From the NCBI GenBank assembly GCA_003476595.1, contig DMTU01000113.1, positions 3,403 through 10,411 on the forward strand: 7,009 nucleotides of DNA, read 5' to 3'. Each line of letters starts with the position of its first letter. The first letter of the stretch is position 1. Positions 1 through 5,721 of this stretch are shown one piece after another. The notes under the pieces were generated by a model that worked only from the letters and a program-made list of their open reading frames with translations, searched no databases and was not told where the DNA came from. Source of the stretch: Acidimicrobiaceae bacterium. GTDB taxonomy: Bacteria; Actinomycetota; Acidimicrobiia; Acidimicrobiales; Salinilacustritrichaceae. Both the position numbers and the translations under genes were made by a program.

Positions 1-917
1 ACGGCGCGCAGCACGGCCTGCTGGGTGCTCGTGAGCATCCCGAAGAAGTCCCGCATGCCCGGCGCCACACGAGACCGCACGCCGGCGAGGGCGGCATCCC
101 AGGTGTCGGCGGTGGCGGCCGCACCCGGCTCGGTGAGCCACCACGCGGCATCGGCCAGCTCCATCGAGCGCTGCGGGTGCCCGGCGCCGAAGGAGGCGAT
201 GGCGGATGCCACCGGGCCCGCGTCGCGACCGGTGGAACGGAAGCCGCGGTGGACGATGTCGACCACCGCCTCGACCGGGAGCGGCTGCAGCTCGATGCGG
301 CGGGCCTGGGAGTAGAACGGCTGGTCGGTGTCGCCGAAGAGGCGGGCCATCATCGTCGGCTTCGACCCGGCGAAGGCCAGCCCGAGCTCGCGGTACACCG
401 GCTGCAGGTGCGAGCGCATGAGCTCCAGCACGTTCCCGACCCCGATGGCGTCGGCGACCTCGTCGATCACCAGCAGGGTGCGGTGGTGCTCGGCCACCCG
501 GACCAGTGACTCCAGGAGGGCGTGGGTCGTGGCCGTCGCGTCGGGGGCCGACCGGGCCGAGCGCCGCAGCTCCGCCGACACGACGCCGATGCTGATCCGG
601 AGGCCGCCCGCCACGCGGTCCAGCGCCTCGCGGAACCGGCCCGTGCTGGAGCCGAGGGCCCGGTCGAGGCGCACGGCGAAGTCCGACACCGACGACAGGC
701 CGTACAGGTCGAGCCACACCGTCGTGGTCGGCTCGACCTGGTCGAGGAGCCAGGCGCCCCGGCGCAGCAGGCTGGTCTTGCCGTAGCGGCGGGGGGCGAC
801 CAGCGCGATCGGCACCCGGCCGCCCAGCAGCCGCACCAGCGCCGCGGCCTCCTCGTCGCGGCCGGTGACCTCGTCGGCCTCCAGCGGCCCGGAGTGCGGG
901 AAGGGGGATCGCTCCAC
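1..917 (-). CDS. AAA-type ATP-binding protein (archaeal-ATPase-like), 3' partial
   Basis: This frame is open from a GTG at 917 down to the window edge: 305 residues with no stop, C-terminus missing. An N-terminal TGRDEE (residues 18-23) matches the 'GRDxE' lead-in of this ATPase group. Walker A is APRRYGKTS (41-49), with Ala in place of the usual first Gly. Walker B is LLVIDE (148-153). A possible sensor-1 region is AFAGSKPT (181-188), and GAGHPQRSMELA (244-255) resembles the Gly-x-Pro segment at the end of the ATPase core in these proteins. The last visible residues (FFGMLTSTQQAVLRA) look like the start of a winged-helix domain. I infer a soluble P-loop NTPase of the STAND/archaeal ATPase type; partner and role are unknown. 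The GTG start is supported by a TACGGT box six bases upstream and by the ACAD terminator lying beyond it, so the gene is probably transcribed alone. Confidence 0.85.
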   Translation of the reverse strand, partial: MERSPFPHSGPLEADEVTGRDEEAAALVRLLGGRVPIALVAPRRYGKTSLLRRGAWLLDQVEPTTTVWLDLYGLSSVSDFAVRLDRALGSSTGRFREALDRVAGGLRISIGVVSAELRRSARSAPDATATTHALLESLVRVAEHHRTLLVIDEVADAIGVGNVLELMRSHLQPVYRELGLAFAGSKPTMMARLFGDTDQPFYSQARRIELQPLPVEAVVDIVHRGFRSTGRDAGPVASAIASFGAGHPQRSMELADAAWWLTEPGAAATADTWDAALAGVRSRVAPGMRDFFGMLTSTQQAVLRA

Positions 918-923
918 GCGGGG

Positions 924-929
924 ACCGTA
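924..929 (-). promoter_or_regulatory. Putative -10 box (TACGGT) of the ATPase gene, leaderless type
   Basis: On the minus strand TACGGT lies exactly six bases before the GTG at 917, the spacing expected if transcription begins at the start codon. There is no Shine-Dalgarno sequence between them. I see no good -35 hexamer 17 bases further up. The same arrangement recurs before four other genes here. Confidence 0.45.
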
Positions 930-957
930 CCGCGAACCCGGTGACAGTTACCCGAAT

Positions 958-1002
958 GCGGGAGCGTATCGGTACCGAACTTCGGTACCGATACGCTCCC
1001 GC
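958..1002 (-). terminator. Perfect 22-bp inverted repeat, likely terminator of the acyl-CoA dehydrogenase gene
   Basis: Arms 958-979 and 981-1002 are exact reverse complements separated by a single C; in RNA a few central pairs would open to form the loop. Each arm also holds the self-complementary octamer CGGTACCG (970-977 and 983-990). The structure begins nine bases after the acyl-CoA dehydrogenase stop and no T-run follows, as in the U-tract-less terminators common in actinobacteria. It separates that gene from the downstream ATPase gene on the same strand. Terminator function is inferred from position and stem strength. Confidence 0.7.
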
Positions 1003-1011
1003 TTGGCGGGA

Positions 1012-2808
1012 TCAGAACTGGGCGGGCTCCAGGGCCATGAGGTCGCCGAACCCGGCGGTGACGGCACCGGTGAGGCCGGCGGCCTGCGGGAGCAGCTGGG
1101 TGGCGTAGAAGCGGGCGGTGGTCTGCTTGGCGGCGAGGAAGTCGTCGCTGAAGCCGGCGCCGTCACCGGCCGCGAGGGCGGCCGCGTCCATCGCCGACTC
1201 GGCCAGCAACCAGCCGCCGGCGACGATGCCGAACTGGCGCATGTACGGGGTGGCCCCGGCGAGCGCGTGGCGCACGTCCTCGAGCCCGTTGGCCATGATC
1301 CAGTCCGTGCTCTCGGTGAGGGCGGCCAGCCCGTCGGCGAGGGCGTCGGCGATGACGGCGTGGTCGCCGCCGGCGGCCCGGCCCTTCTCGACCGTGGCGG
1401 CCACGTCGGCGAGGAAGTCCTTCACCACGCCGCCGGCCCGCATGGGCAGCTTGCGCCCGACCAGGTCCATGGCCTGGATGCCGTTGGTGCCCTCGTAGAT
1501 CGGGGCGATGCGGGCGTCGCGGAAGTGCTGGGCGACGCCGGTCTCCTCGACGTAGCCCATGCCGCCGAACACCTGGATGGCGGTGGAGGCGATGTCGACG
1601 CCGAGGTCGGTGCCCCAGCCCTTGCAGACCGGGATGAGCAGGTCGACGCGCTCCTGGGCGGTCGTGCGGGTCTGCTCGTCCTCGTGGCGGTGGGCCCGGT
1701 CGATGCCGGCGGCCGTGTAGTAGATGACGGCGCGCATCGCCTCGAGCTGGGCCTTCATGGTGAGCAGCATGCGACGCACGTCGGGGTGCTCGATGATGAG
1801 GCTCTGCTCCCCCGCCGGTGCCCCGATGGCCCGGCCCTGCTGGCGCTCGTTCGCGTACTGCACCGCGTCCTGGTAGGCCCGGTCGCCCACGGCGAGGCCC
1901 TGCAGGCCCACGGAGAGCCGGGCGTTGTTCATCATCGTGAACATGTACGCCATGCCGCGGTTCTCCTCGCCGACGATGTAGCCGACGGCGTCGTCGTAGT
2001 CGAGGACGCAGGTGGGGCTGGCCTTGATGCCGAGCTTGTGCTCGATGGACTGGCAGACCACGCCGTTGCGGTCGGTCAGGTTGCCGTCCTCGTCGATCAG
2101 CACCTTGGGCACGATGAACATCGAGATGCCCTTGGTGCCGGGAGGGGCATCGGGGGTGCGGGCCAGGACGAGGTGGACGATGTTGTCCGCCATGTCGTGC
2201 TCGCCCCAGCTGATCCAGATCTTGGTGCCGGTGATGCGGTAGGTGCCGTCGTCCTGGGGCTCGGCCTTGGTGCGCACCGCACCGACGTCGGAGCCGGCCT
2301 GGGGCTCGGACAGGTTCATGGTGGCGGTCCACTCGCCGCTCACCATCCGGGGCAGCCACGTCTCCTTGATGGTCTCGTCGCCGTGCTCGAGCAGCGCGTC
2401 GATGGCGCCCTGGGACAGCAGCGGGGCCATGGAGAACGCCTCGTTGGCGGCGGTCATCATCTCCTGCATGGCGATGCCCACCAGCCACGGGAAGCCACCA
2501 CCGCCGAACTCCTCGGGGAACGGGACCCCGCCCCAGCCGGCCGCCACGTAGTCCTTGTAGGCGTCGATGAACCCGGTGGGCGTGGTGACGCTGTTGTCCT
2601 CGGCGTGCCAGACGCTGGTCTCGATGTCACCGACCCGGTTGAGCGGGGCGACCTTGTCCTCCATGAACCGGGCGCACTCCTCGAGGATGCTGTGCACCAT
2701 GTCCGGCTCGGCGTGACCAAACCCCTCGTACGAGGACAGCTCGCCCAGCTTGGCGATGCGGTCCAGCACGAAGCGGATGTCGTCGAGGGGTGCGGTGTAG
2801 TCAGCCAT
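1012..2808 (-). CDS. Acyl-CoA dehydrogenase, long form with C-terminal extension
   Basis: A 598-residue FAD flavoenzyme expected to oxidise an acyl-CoA to the trans-2-enoyl-CoA in the cytoplasm, passing electrons to ETF. The N-terminus (MADYTAPLDDIRFVLDRI) is the helical cap seen in the ~600-aa subgroup that includes mycobacterial FadE5 and the DMSP-pathway DmdC. Family motifs follow in order: MNLSEPQAGSD (164-174, FAD/substrate region), QVFGGMGYVEE (412-422), RDARI (430-434) and YEGTNGIQ (438-445). Glu439 is in the position of the catalytic base of medium-chain acyl-CoA dehydrogenase. Residues from about 460 to 598 form the extra C-terminal domain of this subgroup. The ATG at 2808 is chosen because the family N-terminus begins there and a TAGGCT box lies eight bases upstream; an in-frame ATG at 2895 would add 29 residues unlike the family. 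The substrate cannot be read from sequence. DmdC versus a general fatty-acid role stays open. Confidence 0.95.
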   Translation of the reverse strand: MADYTAPLDDIRFVLDRIAKLGELSSYEGFGHAEPDMVHSILEECARFMEDKVAPLNRVGDIETSVWHAEDNSVTTPTGFIDAYKDYVAAGWGGVPFPEEFGGGGFPWLVGIAMQEMMTAANEAFSMAPLLSQGAIDALLEHGDETIKETWLPRMVSGEWTATMNLSEPQAGSDVGAVRTKAEPQDDGTYRITGTKIWISWGEHDMADNIVHLVLARTPDAPPGTKGISMFIVPKVLIDEDGNLTDRNGVVCQSIEHKLGIKASPTCVLDYDDAVGYIVGEENRGMAYMFTMMNNARLSVGLQGLAVGDRAYQDAVQYANERQQGRAIGAPAGEQSLIIEHPDVRRMLLTMKAQLEAMRAVIYYTAAGIDRAHRHEDEQTRTTAQERVDLLIPVCKGWGTDLGVDIASTAIQVFGGMGYVEETGVAQHFRDARIAPIYEGTNGIQAMDLVGRKLPMRAGGVVKDFLADVAATVEKGRAAGGDHAVIADALADGLAALTESTDWIMANGLEDVRHALAGATPYMRQFGIVAGGWLLAESAMDAAALAAGDGAGFSDDFLAAKQTTARFYATQLLPQAAGLTGAVTAGFGDLMALEPAQF

Positions 2809-2816
2809 GGCATCCG

Positions 2817-2822
2817 AGCCTA
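2817..2822 (-). promoter_or_regulatory. Putative -10 box (TAGGCT) of the acyl-CoA dehydrogenase gene
   Basis: Read on the minus strand, TAGGCT stands eight bases before the ATG at 2808, giving a leader of zero to about two bases. It overlaps the first copy of the 12-bp tandem repeat at 2819-2842. The second copy reads TAGGCC at the same place, so only one copy carries a TANNNT match. Confidence 0.4.
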
Positions 2823-2842
2823 CCGAGGGGCCTACCGAGGGG
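2819..2842. repeat. Two perfect tandem copies of a 12-bp unit (CCTACCGAGGGG)
   Basis: CCTACCGAGGGG occurs at 2819-2830 and again at 2831-2842 with no spacer and no mismatch. It lies in the 85-base divergent region between the acyl-CoA dehydrogenase and GNAT starts, over the inferred dehydrogenase promoter. It could be a pair of regulator-binding sites or a slippage duplication; the sequence does not decide. Confidence 0.75.
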
Positions 2843-2893
2843 TAACCGGGGCTCCGTGGCAGGCTGCACGGGCCCATGGGACCGACCGACGCC

Positions 2894-3352
2894 ATGCCCC
2901 TGACCGTGCACCGCGCCCGGTTCGCCGAGCTCTCCGCCCAGGACCTCTACGCCATCCTGCGGCTCCGCTCCGACGTGTTCGTGGTCGAGCAGGACTGCGT
3001 GTTCCTCGACCTCGACGATCGGGACCGCGAGCCCACCGCCGAGCACCTGTGGACCACGGACGAGGCCGGGGTGACCGCCACCCTGCGCCTCCTGCACGAC
3101 GGTGGCACGACGTGGTCGATCGGCCGGGTCGTGGCCCGTGCCGACGTGCGCAGCCGCGGGGTCGCCGCCCGCCTGCTGCGCGCCGGCCTCGACCGGCTCC
3201 GCGAGCTGGGCGCCGAGACCGTCAACATCGGCGCCCAGGCCCAGCTGCGCGATTGGTACGCCCGCTTCGGGTTCGCCCAGTCCGGCCCGCGCTACCTCGA
3301 GGACGGCATCCTCCACCTGCCCATGGCGCTCACCCTGGACGAGGACCGATGA
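2894..3352 (+). CDS. elaA: ElaA-family GNAT N-acetyltransferase
   Basis: A 152-residue protein of the ElaA branch of the GCN5-related acetyltransferases, which move an acetyl group from acetyl-CoA to an amine; the natural substrate of ElaA is not established. The ElaA signature LRLRSDVFVVEQDC (22-35) is clear. The acetyl-CoA loop follows strand IGRVVARADV as RSRGVA (86-91, fitting R/QxxGxA). The end of the fold is IGAQAQLRDWYARFGF (112-127) and YLEDGILHLPM (134-144). I chose the ATG at 2894 because it gives the usual ElaA length and N-terminal spacing. The in-frame ATG at 2876 would add six residues and cannot be excluded: a CAGGCT that could be a weak -10 lies ten bases before it. Neither start has a strong ribosome-binding site. 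The stop overlaps the next gene's start as ATGA, so the two are probably translated together. Confidence 0.9.
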   Translation: MPLTVHRARFAELSAQDLYAILRLRSDVFVVEQDCVFLDLDDRDREPTAEHLWTTDEAGVTATLRLLHDGGTTWSIGRVVARADVRSRGVAARLLRAGLDRLRELGAETVNIGAQAQLRDWYARFGFAQSGPRYLEDGILHLPMALTLDEDR

Positions 3353-4164
3353 GCCTCGTCACCCTCGACAGCGGGATCCTCGCCTGGCTCGCCGAGGACC
3401 CGGGCGACGGCCGGTCCAACGCCGGCCTCGTCGTCGACGCGGACGCCGCCACCGCGATCGACACCCTCTGCGTGCCATCCCAGACCGCCGCGTTCGTCGC
3501 CGCCATCGAGGAGCTCGGCCTCCGGGTGCGGCGCACCGTCCTCACCGCGTCGACGATCGAGTTCGTCGGCGGCACGGCGATGTTCACCATGTCGGGCATG
3601 TACGGGCGCCGTCAGACCAGCGTCCACCTCGACCAGCCACCGACGCCCGACATCTACCGCCGGCTGCTCCCCGACGTGGCCGGCGAGTTCGACGACGAGC
3701 TCACCACCAAGCCGGTCAGCCACATCGTGGACGAACGCGTCCAGCTCACGCCGGCGGTCAGCCTGCACCCGTGCGCCGGCGCGCAGGAGGAGAACCTCGT
3801 CGCCGTGGTCGATGCCGCCGGCATCTGCTTCGCCGGCGCCATGGCCAGCTTCGGCGTCACGCCGCGCTGCTACCAGGGCGATCCGGCCCGCTGGGCCGAC
3901 GAGCTCGACCGCATCCTCGAGCTGGCACCGATCATCGTCCCCGGCCACGGCGGCATCGGCGGCGAGGAGGAGGTCCGCGAGCTGCAGGGCTACCTGCGGG
4001 CCTGCGTCGCCGCCGACGGCGATCCGGGCGCGATCCCCGCCGGGCCCTGGGACGGCTGGCGCCAGCGGGAGCACGACGAGGTCAACGTGGAGCGCGCCGC
4101 CATGCTCGCCCGGGGCGACACCTCGATCCCGCCGTCGATGCTGCGCGCCGCCGGCCTGGCCTGA
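3349..4164 (+). CDS. Metallo-beta-lactamase-fold protein lacking the metal-binding motif
   Basis: A 271-residue intact frame with the layout of an MBL-fold hydrolase: an N-terminal strand pair SNAGLVVDADAATAIDTL (23-40), then VLTASTIEFVGGTAMF (64-79) where active members have VLTHxHxDHxGG. Here the four ligand positions are Ala67, Thr69, Glu71 and Phe72. A later His is kept (LHPC, His140), the usual FAGD aspartate is Ala164 (FAGA), and PGHG (198-201) keeps His200. So most metal ligands are gone while the scaffold and glycines remain. The C-terminal part (HDEVNVERAAML, 242-253) resembles the tail of single-domain MBL hydrolases. I infer a non-catalytic or altered homologue; its function is unknown. 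The start ATG (3349-3351) overlaps the GNAT stop in ATGA, with GAGGA just upstream, implying translational coupling. A strong hairpin follows the stop. Confidence 0.85.
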   Translation: MSLVTLDSGILAWLAEDPGDGRSNAGLVVDADAATAIDTLCVPSQTAAFVAAIEELGLRVRRTVLTASTIEFVGGTAMFTMSGMYGRRQTSVHLDQPPTPDIYRRLLPDVAGEFDDELTTKPVSHIVDERVQLTPAVSLHPCAGAQEENLVAVVDAAGICFAGAMASFGVTPRCYQGDPARWADELDRILELAPIIVPGHGGIGGEEEVRELQGYLRACVAADGDPGAIPAGPWDGWRQREHDEVNVERAAMLARGDTSIPPSMLRAAGLA

Positions 4165-4174
4165 CCCCGGATCC

Positions 4175-4224
4175 GTTCTGGCCTACTGATTCCCGCGCAT
4201 GCGGGGGAATCGGTAGGCCAGAAC
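4175..4224. terminator. Bidirectional terminator hairpin between convergent genes
   Basis: Arms 4175-4194 and 4205-4224 pair over 20 bp with a single T-G wobble around the loop GCGCATGCGG. An alternative fold extends the inner stem through CGC/GCG around GCAT with two bulged Gs. It begins ten bases after the MBL-protein stop and ends seven bases before the PIG-L stop on the other strand, so it can end both transcripts. No T-run is present. The inner part (ATTCCCGCGCATGCGGG...AAT) resembles dispersed palindromic repeats known in many bacteria, but that link is inference. Confidence 0.7.
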
Positions 4225-4231
4225 CGAGAGC

Positions 4232-4954
4232 TCAGACGGTGGGCATCACGACGTAGCGCTCGGCGAGGGTGCCGGCGGGCAGGCCGCCCGCCTCGGCGTT
4301 GGCGCCGTTCCACTCCCGCAGCCGGTCCTCGATGCCGTCCGGGTCCGTCATCTGGCTGACGTGGCACAGCAGGGCCTTGATCTTGCGGTCGAAGGTGGCG
4401 GTGATGTCGACGAAAGCCTCCTCCGCGCCGGGCACCGCGCCCATGACCCACAGCTCCTCCACGGTCCAGGGCTCGAGGCCCTCGGCCAGCAGCTCGGTGA
4501 AGGTGAACGGGTTGCGGGAGTCCGGGTACACGGCGCAGCACGTCGCCTCCCCGCAGGCCAGGTGGTCCGGGTGGTTCCGGTAGACGCTGTCCATGGTGCG
4601 CAGCGGCGACTGGGTGACGACGCGGCGGGGTCGGACCTCGCGGATGATGCGGCTGATGTCGCGCCGGAGGTCCAGGGAGACCTCGAGGCGACCGTCGGGG
4701 TAGCCGAGGAAGTGGAGGTCCTCGACCCCGACCTGGGTGGCGGCGTTGGTCTGCTCGCCACGGCGGATGCCGGCGATGTCGCCCCGCGGCACGTCGGGGT
4801 CGAAGCCACCGGCGTCGCCGTCGGTGAGGATGCAGTACGTCACGTGCGCCCCCGCCGCCGTCCACCGCGCCACCGAGCCGGCGACGCCGAAGTCGACGTC
4901 GTCGGGGTGGGCGGTGACGACCAGGACGCGTTCGACTTCGTGATCCTCGAGCAC
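4232..4954 (-). CDS. PIG-L/LmbE family deacetylase
   Basis: A 240-residue zinc-dependent N-acetyl hydrolase of the family that includes MshB, Mca and GlcNAc-PI deacetylase. The N-terminal strand VERVLVVTAHPDDVDF holds the family motif AHPDD (15-19): His16 and Asp19 are expected zinc ligands and Asp18 the general base. The second motif is NHPDH (127-131), with His131 as the third ligand. A C-terminal KALLCHVSQ (193-201) carries another His often seen in the family. All key residues are present, so the enzyme is probably active on an N-acetylated sugar or similar amide. It is shorter than typical MshB or Mca and I would not assign it to mycothiol metabolism. The GTG at 4954 is chosen because the first strand begins a few residues later and a TATCGT box lies exactly six bases upstream. 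It is divergent from msrA across 55 bases. Confidence 0.92.
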   Translation of the reverse strand: MLEDHEVERVLVVTAHPDDVDFGVAGSVARWTAAGAHVTYCILTDGDAGGFDPDVPRGDIAGIRRGEQTNAATQVGVEDLHFLGYPDGRLEVSLDLRRDISRIIREVRPRRVVTQSPLRTMDSVYRNHPDHLACGEATCCAVYPDSRNPFTFTELLAEGLEPWTVEELWVMGAVPGAEEAFVDITATFDRKIKALLCHVSQMTDPDGIEDRLREWNGANAEAGGLPAGTLAERYVVMPTV

Positions 4955-4960
4955 GGCCGC

Positions 4961-4966
4961 ACGATA
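4961..4966 (-). promoter_or_regulatory. Putative -10 box (TATCGT) of the PIG-L deacetylase gene, leaderless type
   Basis: On the minus strand TATCGT is followed by six bases and then the GTG start at 4954. No ribosome-binding site fits in between. The expected -35 area falls on the palindrome at 4973-4990. Confidence 0.45.
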
Positions 4967-4972
4967 CCGGCG

Positions 4973-4990
4973 CGGCCCGGAACCGGGCCG
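4973..4990. promoter_or_regulatory. 18-bp palindrome in the PIG-L/msrA divergent promoter, candidate operator
   Basis: CGGCCCGG at 4973-4980 and its exact reverse complement CCGGGCCG at 4983-4990 flank AA. The element lies midway between the two inferred -10 boxes and covers the -35 zone of both, so a dimeric repressor bound here could control both genes. Because the arms are pure G and C in GC-rich DNA, chance is a real alternative. Confidence 0.35.
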
Positions 4991-4997
4991 GTCGCCC

Positions 4998-5003
4998 TAG
5001 CCT
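4998..5003 (+). promoter_or_regulatory. Putative -10 box (TAGCCT) of msrA, leaderless type
   Basis: TAGCCT is followed by CGGACC and then the ATG at 5010, again a six-base gap. No Shine-Dalgarno sequence precedes this ATG. The region 17 bases upstream of the box does not resemble TTGACA and is part of the palindrome at 4973-4990. Confidence 0.45.
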
Positions 5004-5009
5004 CGGACC

Positions 5010-5660
5010 ATGCCTCTCTTCGGCCGTGACAAGACGACGATGGTCAGCCCCGAGGACGCGATGCCGGGTCGGGACCAGCCCATCCCCGTGTCCGACACCC
5101 ACGTCGTGCTCGGGACCCCGATGCAGGGTCCGTGGCCCGAGGGCCACGAGGTGCTGTACGTGGCGATGGGCTGCTTCTGGGGTGCCGAGCGCATCTACTG
5201 GCAGATCGAGGGCGTGCACTCCACGGCGGCCGGCTACATGGGCGGCTGGACGAAGCACCCCACCTACGAGGAGACGTGCACGGCGATGACCGGGCACACC
5301 GAGAGCGTGCAGGTCGTGTACGACCCCAGCGTGGTGGACATCGACGTGCTGCTCGCCGCGTTCTGGGAGAACCACGACCCGACGACGCCGAACCGCCAGG
5401 GCAACGACGTCGGCACCCAGTACCGCTCAGCGATCTACCCGACGACCCAGGAGCAGATGGAGGCCGTCCAGGCCTCACGCGAGAAGTACCAGGCCGCGCT
5501 CACCGAGCAGGGCTTCGGGGAGATCTCGACGGAGATCGCACCGGCCGAGGAGGCCGGCGACGGCGTCTTCTACTACGCCGAGGACTACCACCAGCAGTAC
5601 CTGCACAAGAACCCCCGGGGCTACTGCAACCACGGGTTCTGCCAGGTCAGCTACTCCTGA
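5010..5660 (+). CDS. msrA: Peptide-methionine (S)-S-oxide reductase MsrA
   Basis: A 216-residue cytoplasmic repair enzyme that reduces the S epimer of methionine sulfoxide in proteins or free, recycled by thioredoxin. The catalytic motif GCFWGAE is at 54-60 with nucleophile Cys55. Further family blocks are [14 protein letters not shown] (75-88), [13 protein letters not shown] (94-106), [23 protein letters not shown] (118-140) and [14 protein letters not shown] (193-206). Cys206 matches the resolving cysteine of the E. coli-type enzyme, and Cys211 may act as the third, recycling cysteine. The roughly 45-residue N-terminal part before the core also fits the longer E. coli-type MsrA. The ATG at 5010 is supported by the upstream TAGCCT box. 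No msrB is visible in the window. A hairpin follows the stop. Confidence 0.97.
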   Translation: MPLFGRDKTTMVSPEDAMPGRDQPIPVSDTHVVLGTPMQGPWPEGHEVLYVAMGCFWGAERIYWQIEGVHSTAAGYMGGWTKHPTYEETCTAMTGHTESVQVVYDPSVVDIDVLLAAFWENHDPTTPNRQGNDVGTQYRSAIYPTTQEQMEAVQASREKYQAALTEQGFGEISTEIAPAEEAGDGVFYYAEDYHQQYLHKNPRGYCNHGFCQVSYS

Positions 5661-5663
5661 TGC

Positions 5664-5713
5664 GTTCCTGACGCGCAGATCGACCGCTGGCGGTCGATCT
5701 GCGCGCAGGGAAC
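5664..5713. terminator. Bidirectional terminator hairpin between msrA and the SDR gene
   Basis: The core stem is 15 perfect base pairs, 5672-5686 with 5691-5705, around the loop CTGG. A further GTTCC (5664-5668) pairs with GGAAC (5709-5713) across a small internal loop. It lies between the convergent stops of msrA (5660) and the SDR gene (5722), within about ten bases of each. There is no T-run in either direction, as at the other hairpins in this window. Confidence 0.75.
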
Positions 5714-5721
5714 CGAGCTGG

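Noticed and set aside
918..1011. The 45-base palindrome as an attachment site or transposon end
   Set aside because: No integrase, transposase or target duplication is nearby, and its place right after a stop codon fits a terminator.
2809..2895. N-terminal extension of the acyl-CoA dehydrogenase to an ATG at 2895
   Set aside because: The extra 29 residues come from the repeat-bearing intergenic region and do not resemble the family, whose N-terminus starts at 2808.
865..3340. Very long plus-strand open frame running antisense through the acyl-CoA dehydrogenase gene and on into the MBL frame
   Set aside because: Its product is low-complexity Gly/Ala/Val/His-rich sequence with no domain. It is the mirror frame of a GC-rich gene that happens to join the real MBL frame at 3349.
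3349..4164. Calling the MBL-fold gene a pseudogene because of the lost metal ligands
   Set aside because: The frame is full length, has coupled translation, normal codon use and an intact scaffold. A non-catalytic functional protein is the better reading.
3990..5375. Long minus-strand open frame across PIG-L, the hairpin and the 5' part of msrA
   Set aside because: The translation is Arg/Pro/His-rich shadow sequence; the genuine genes in the overlapping frames carry complete family motifs.
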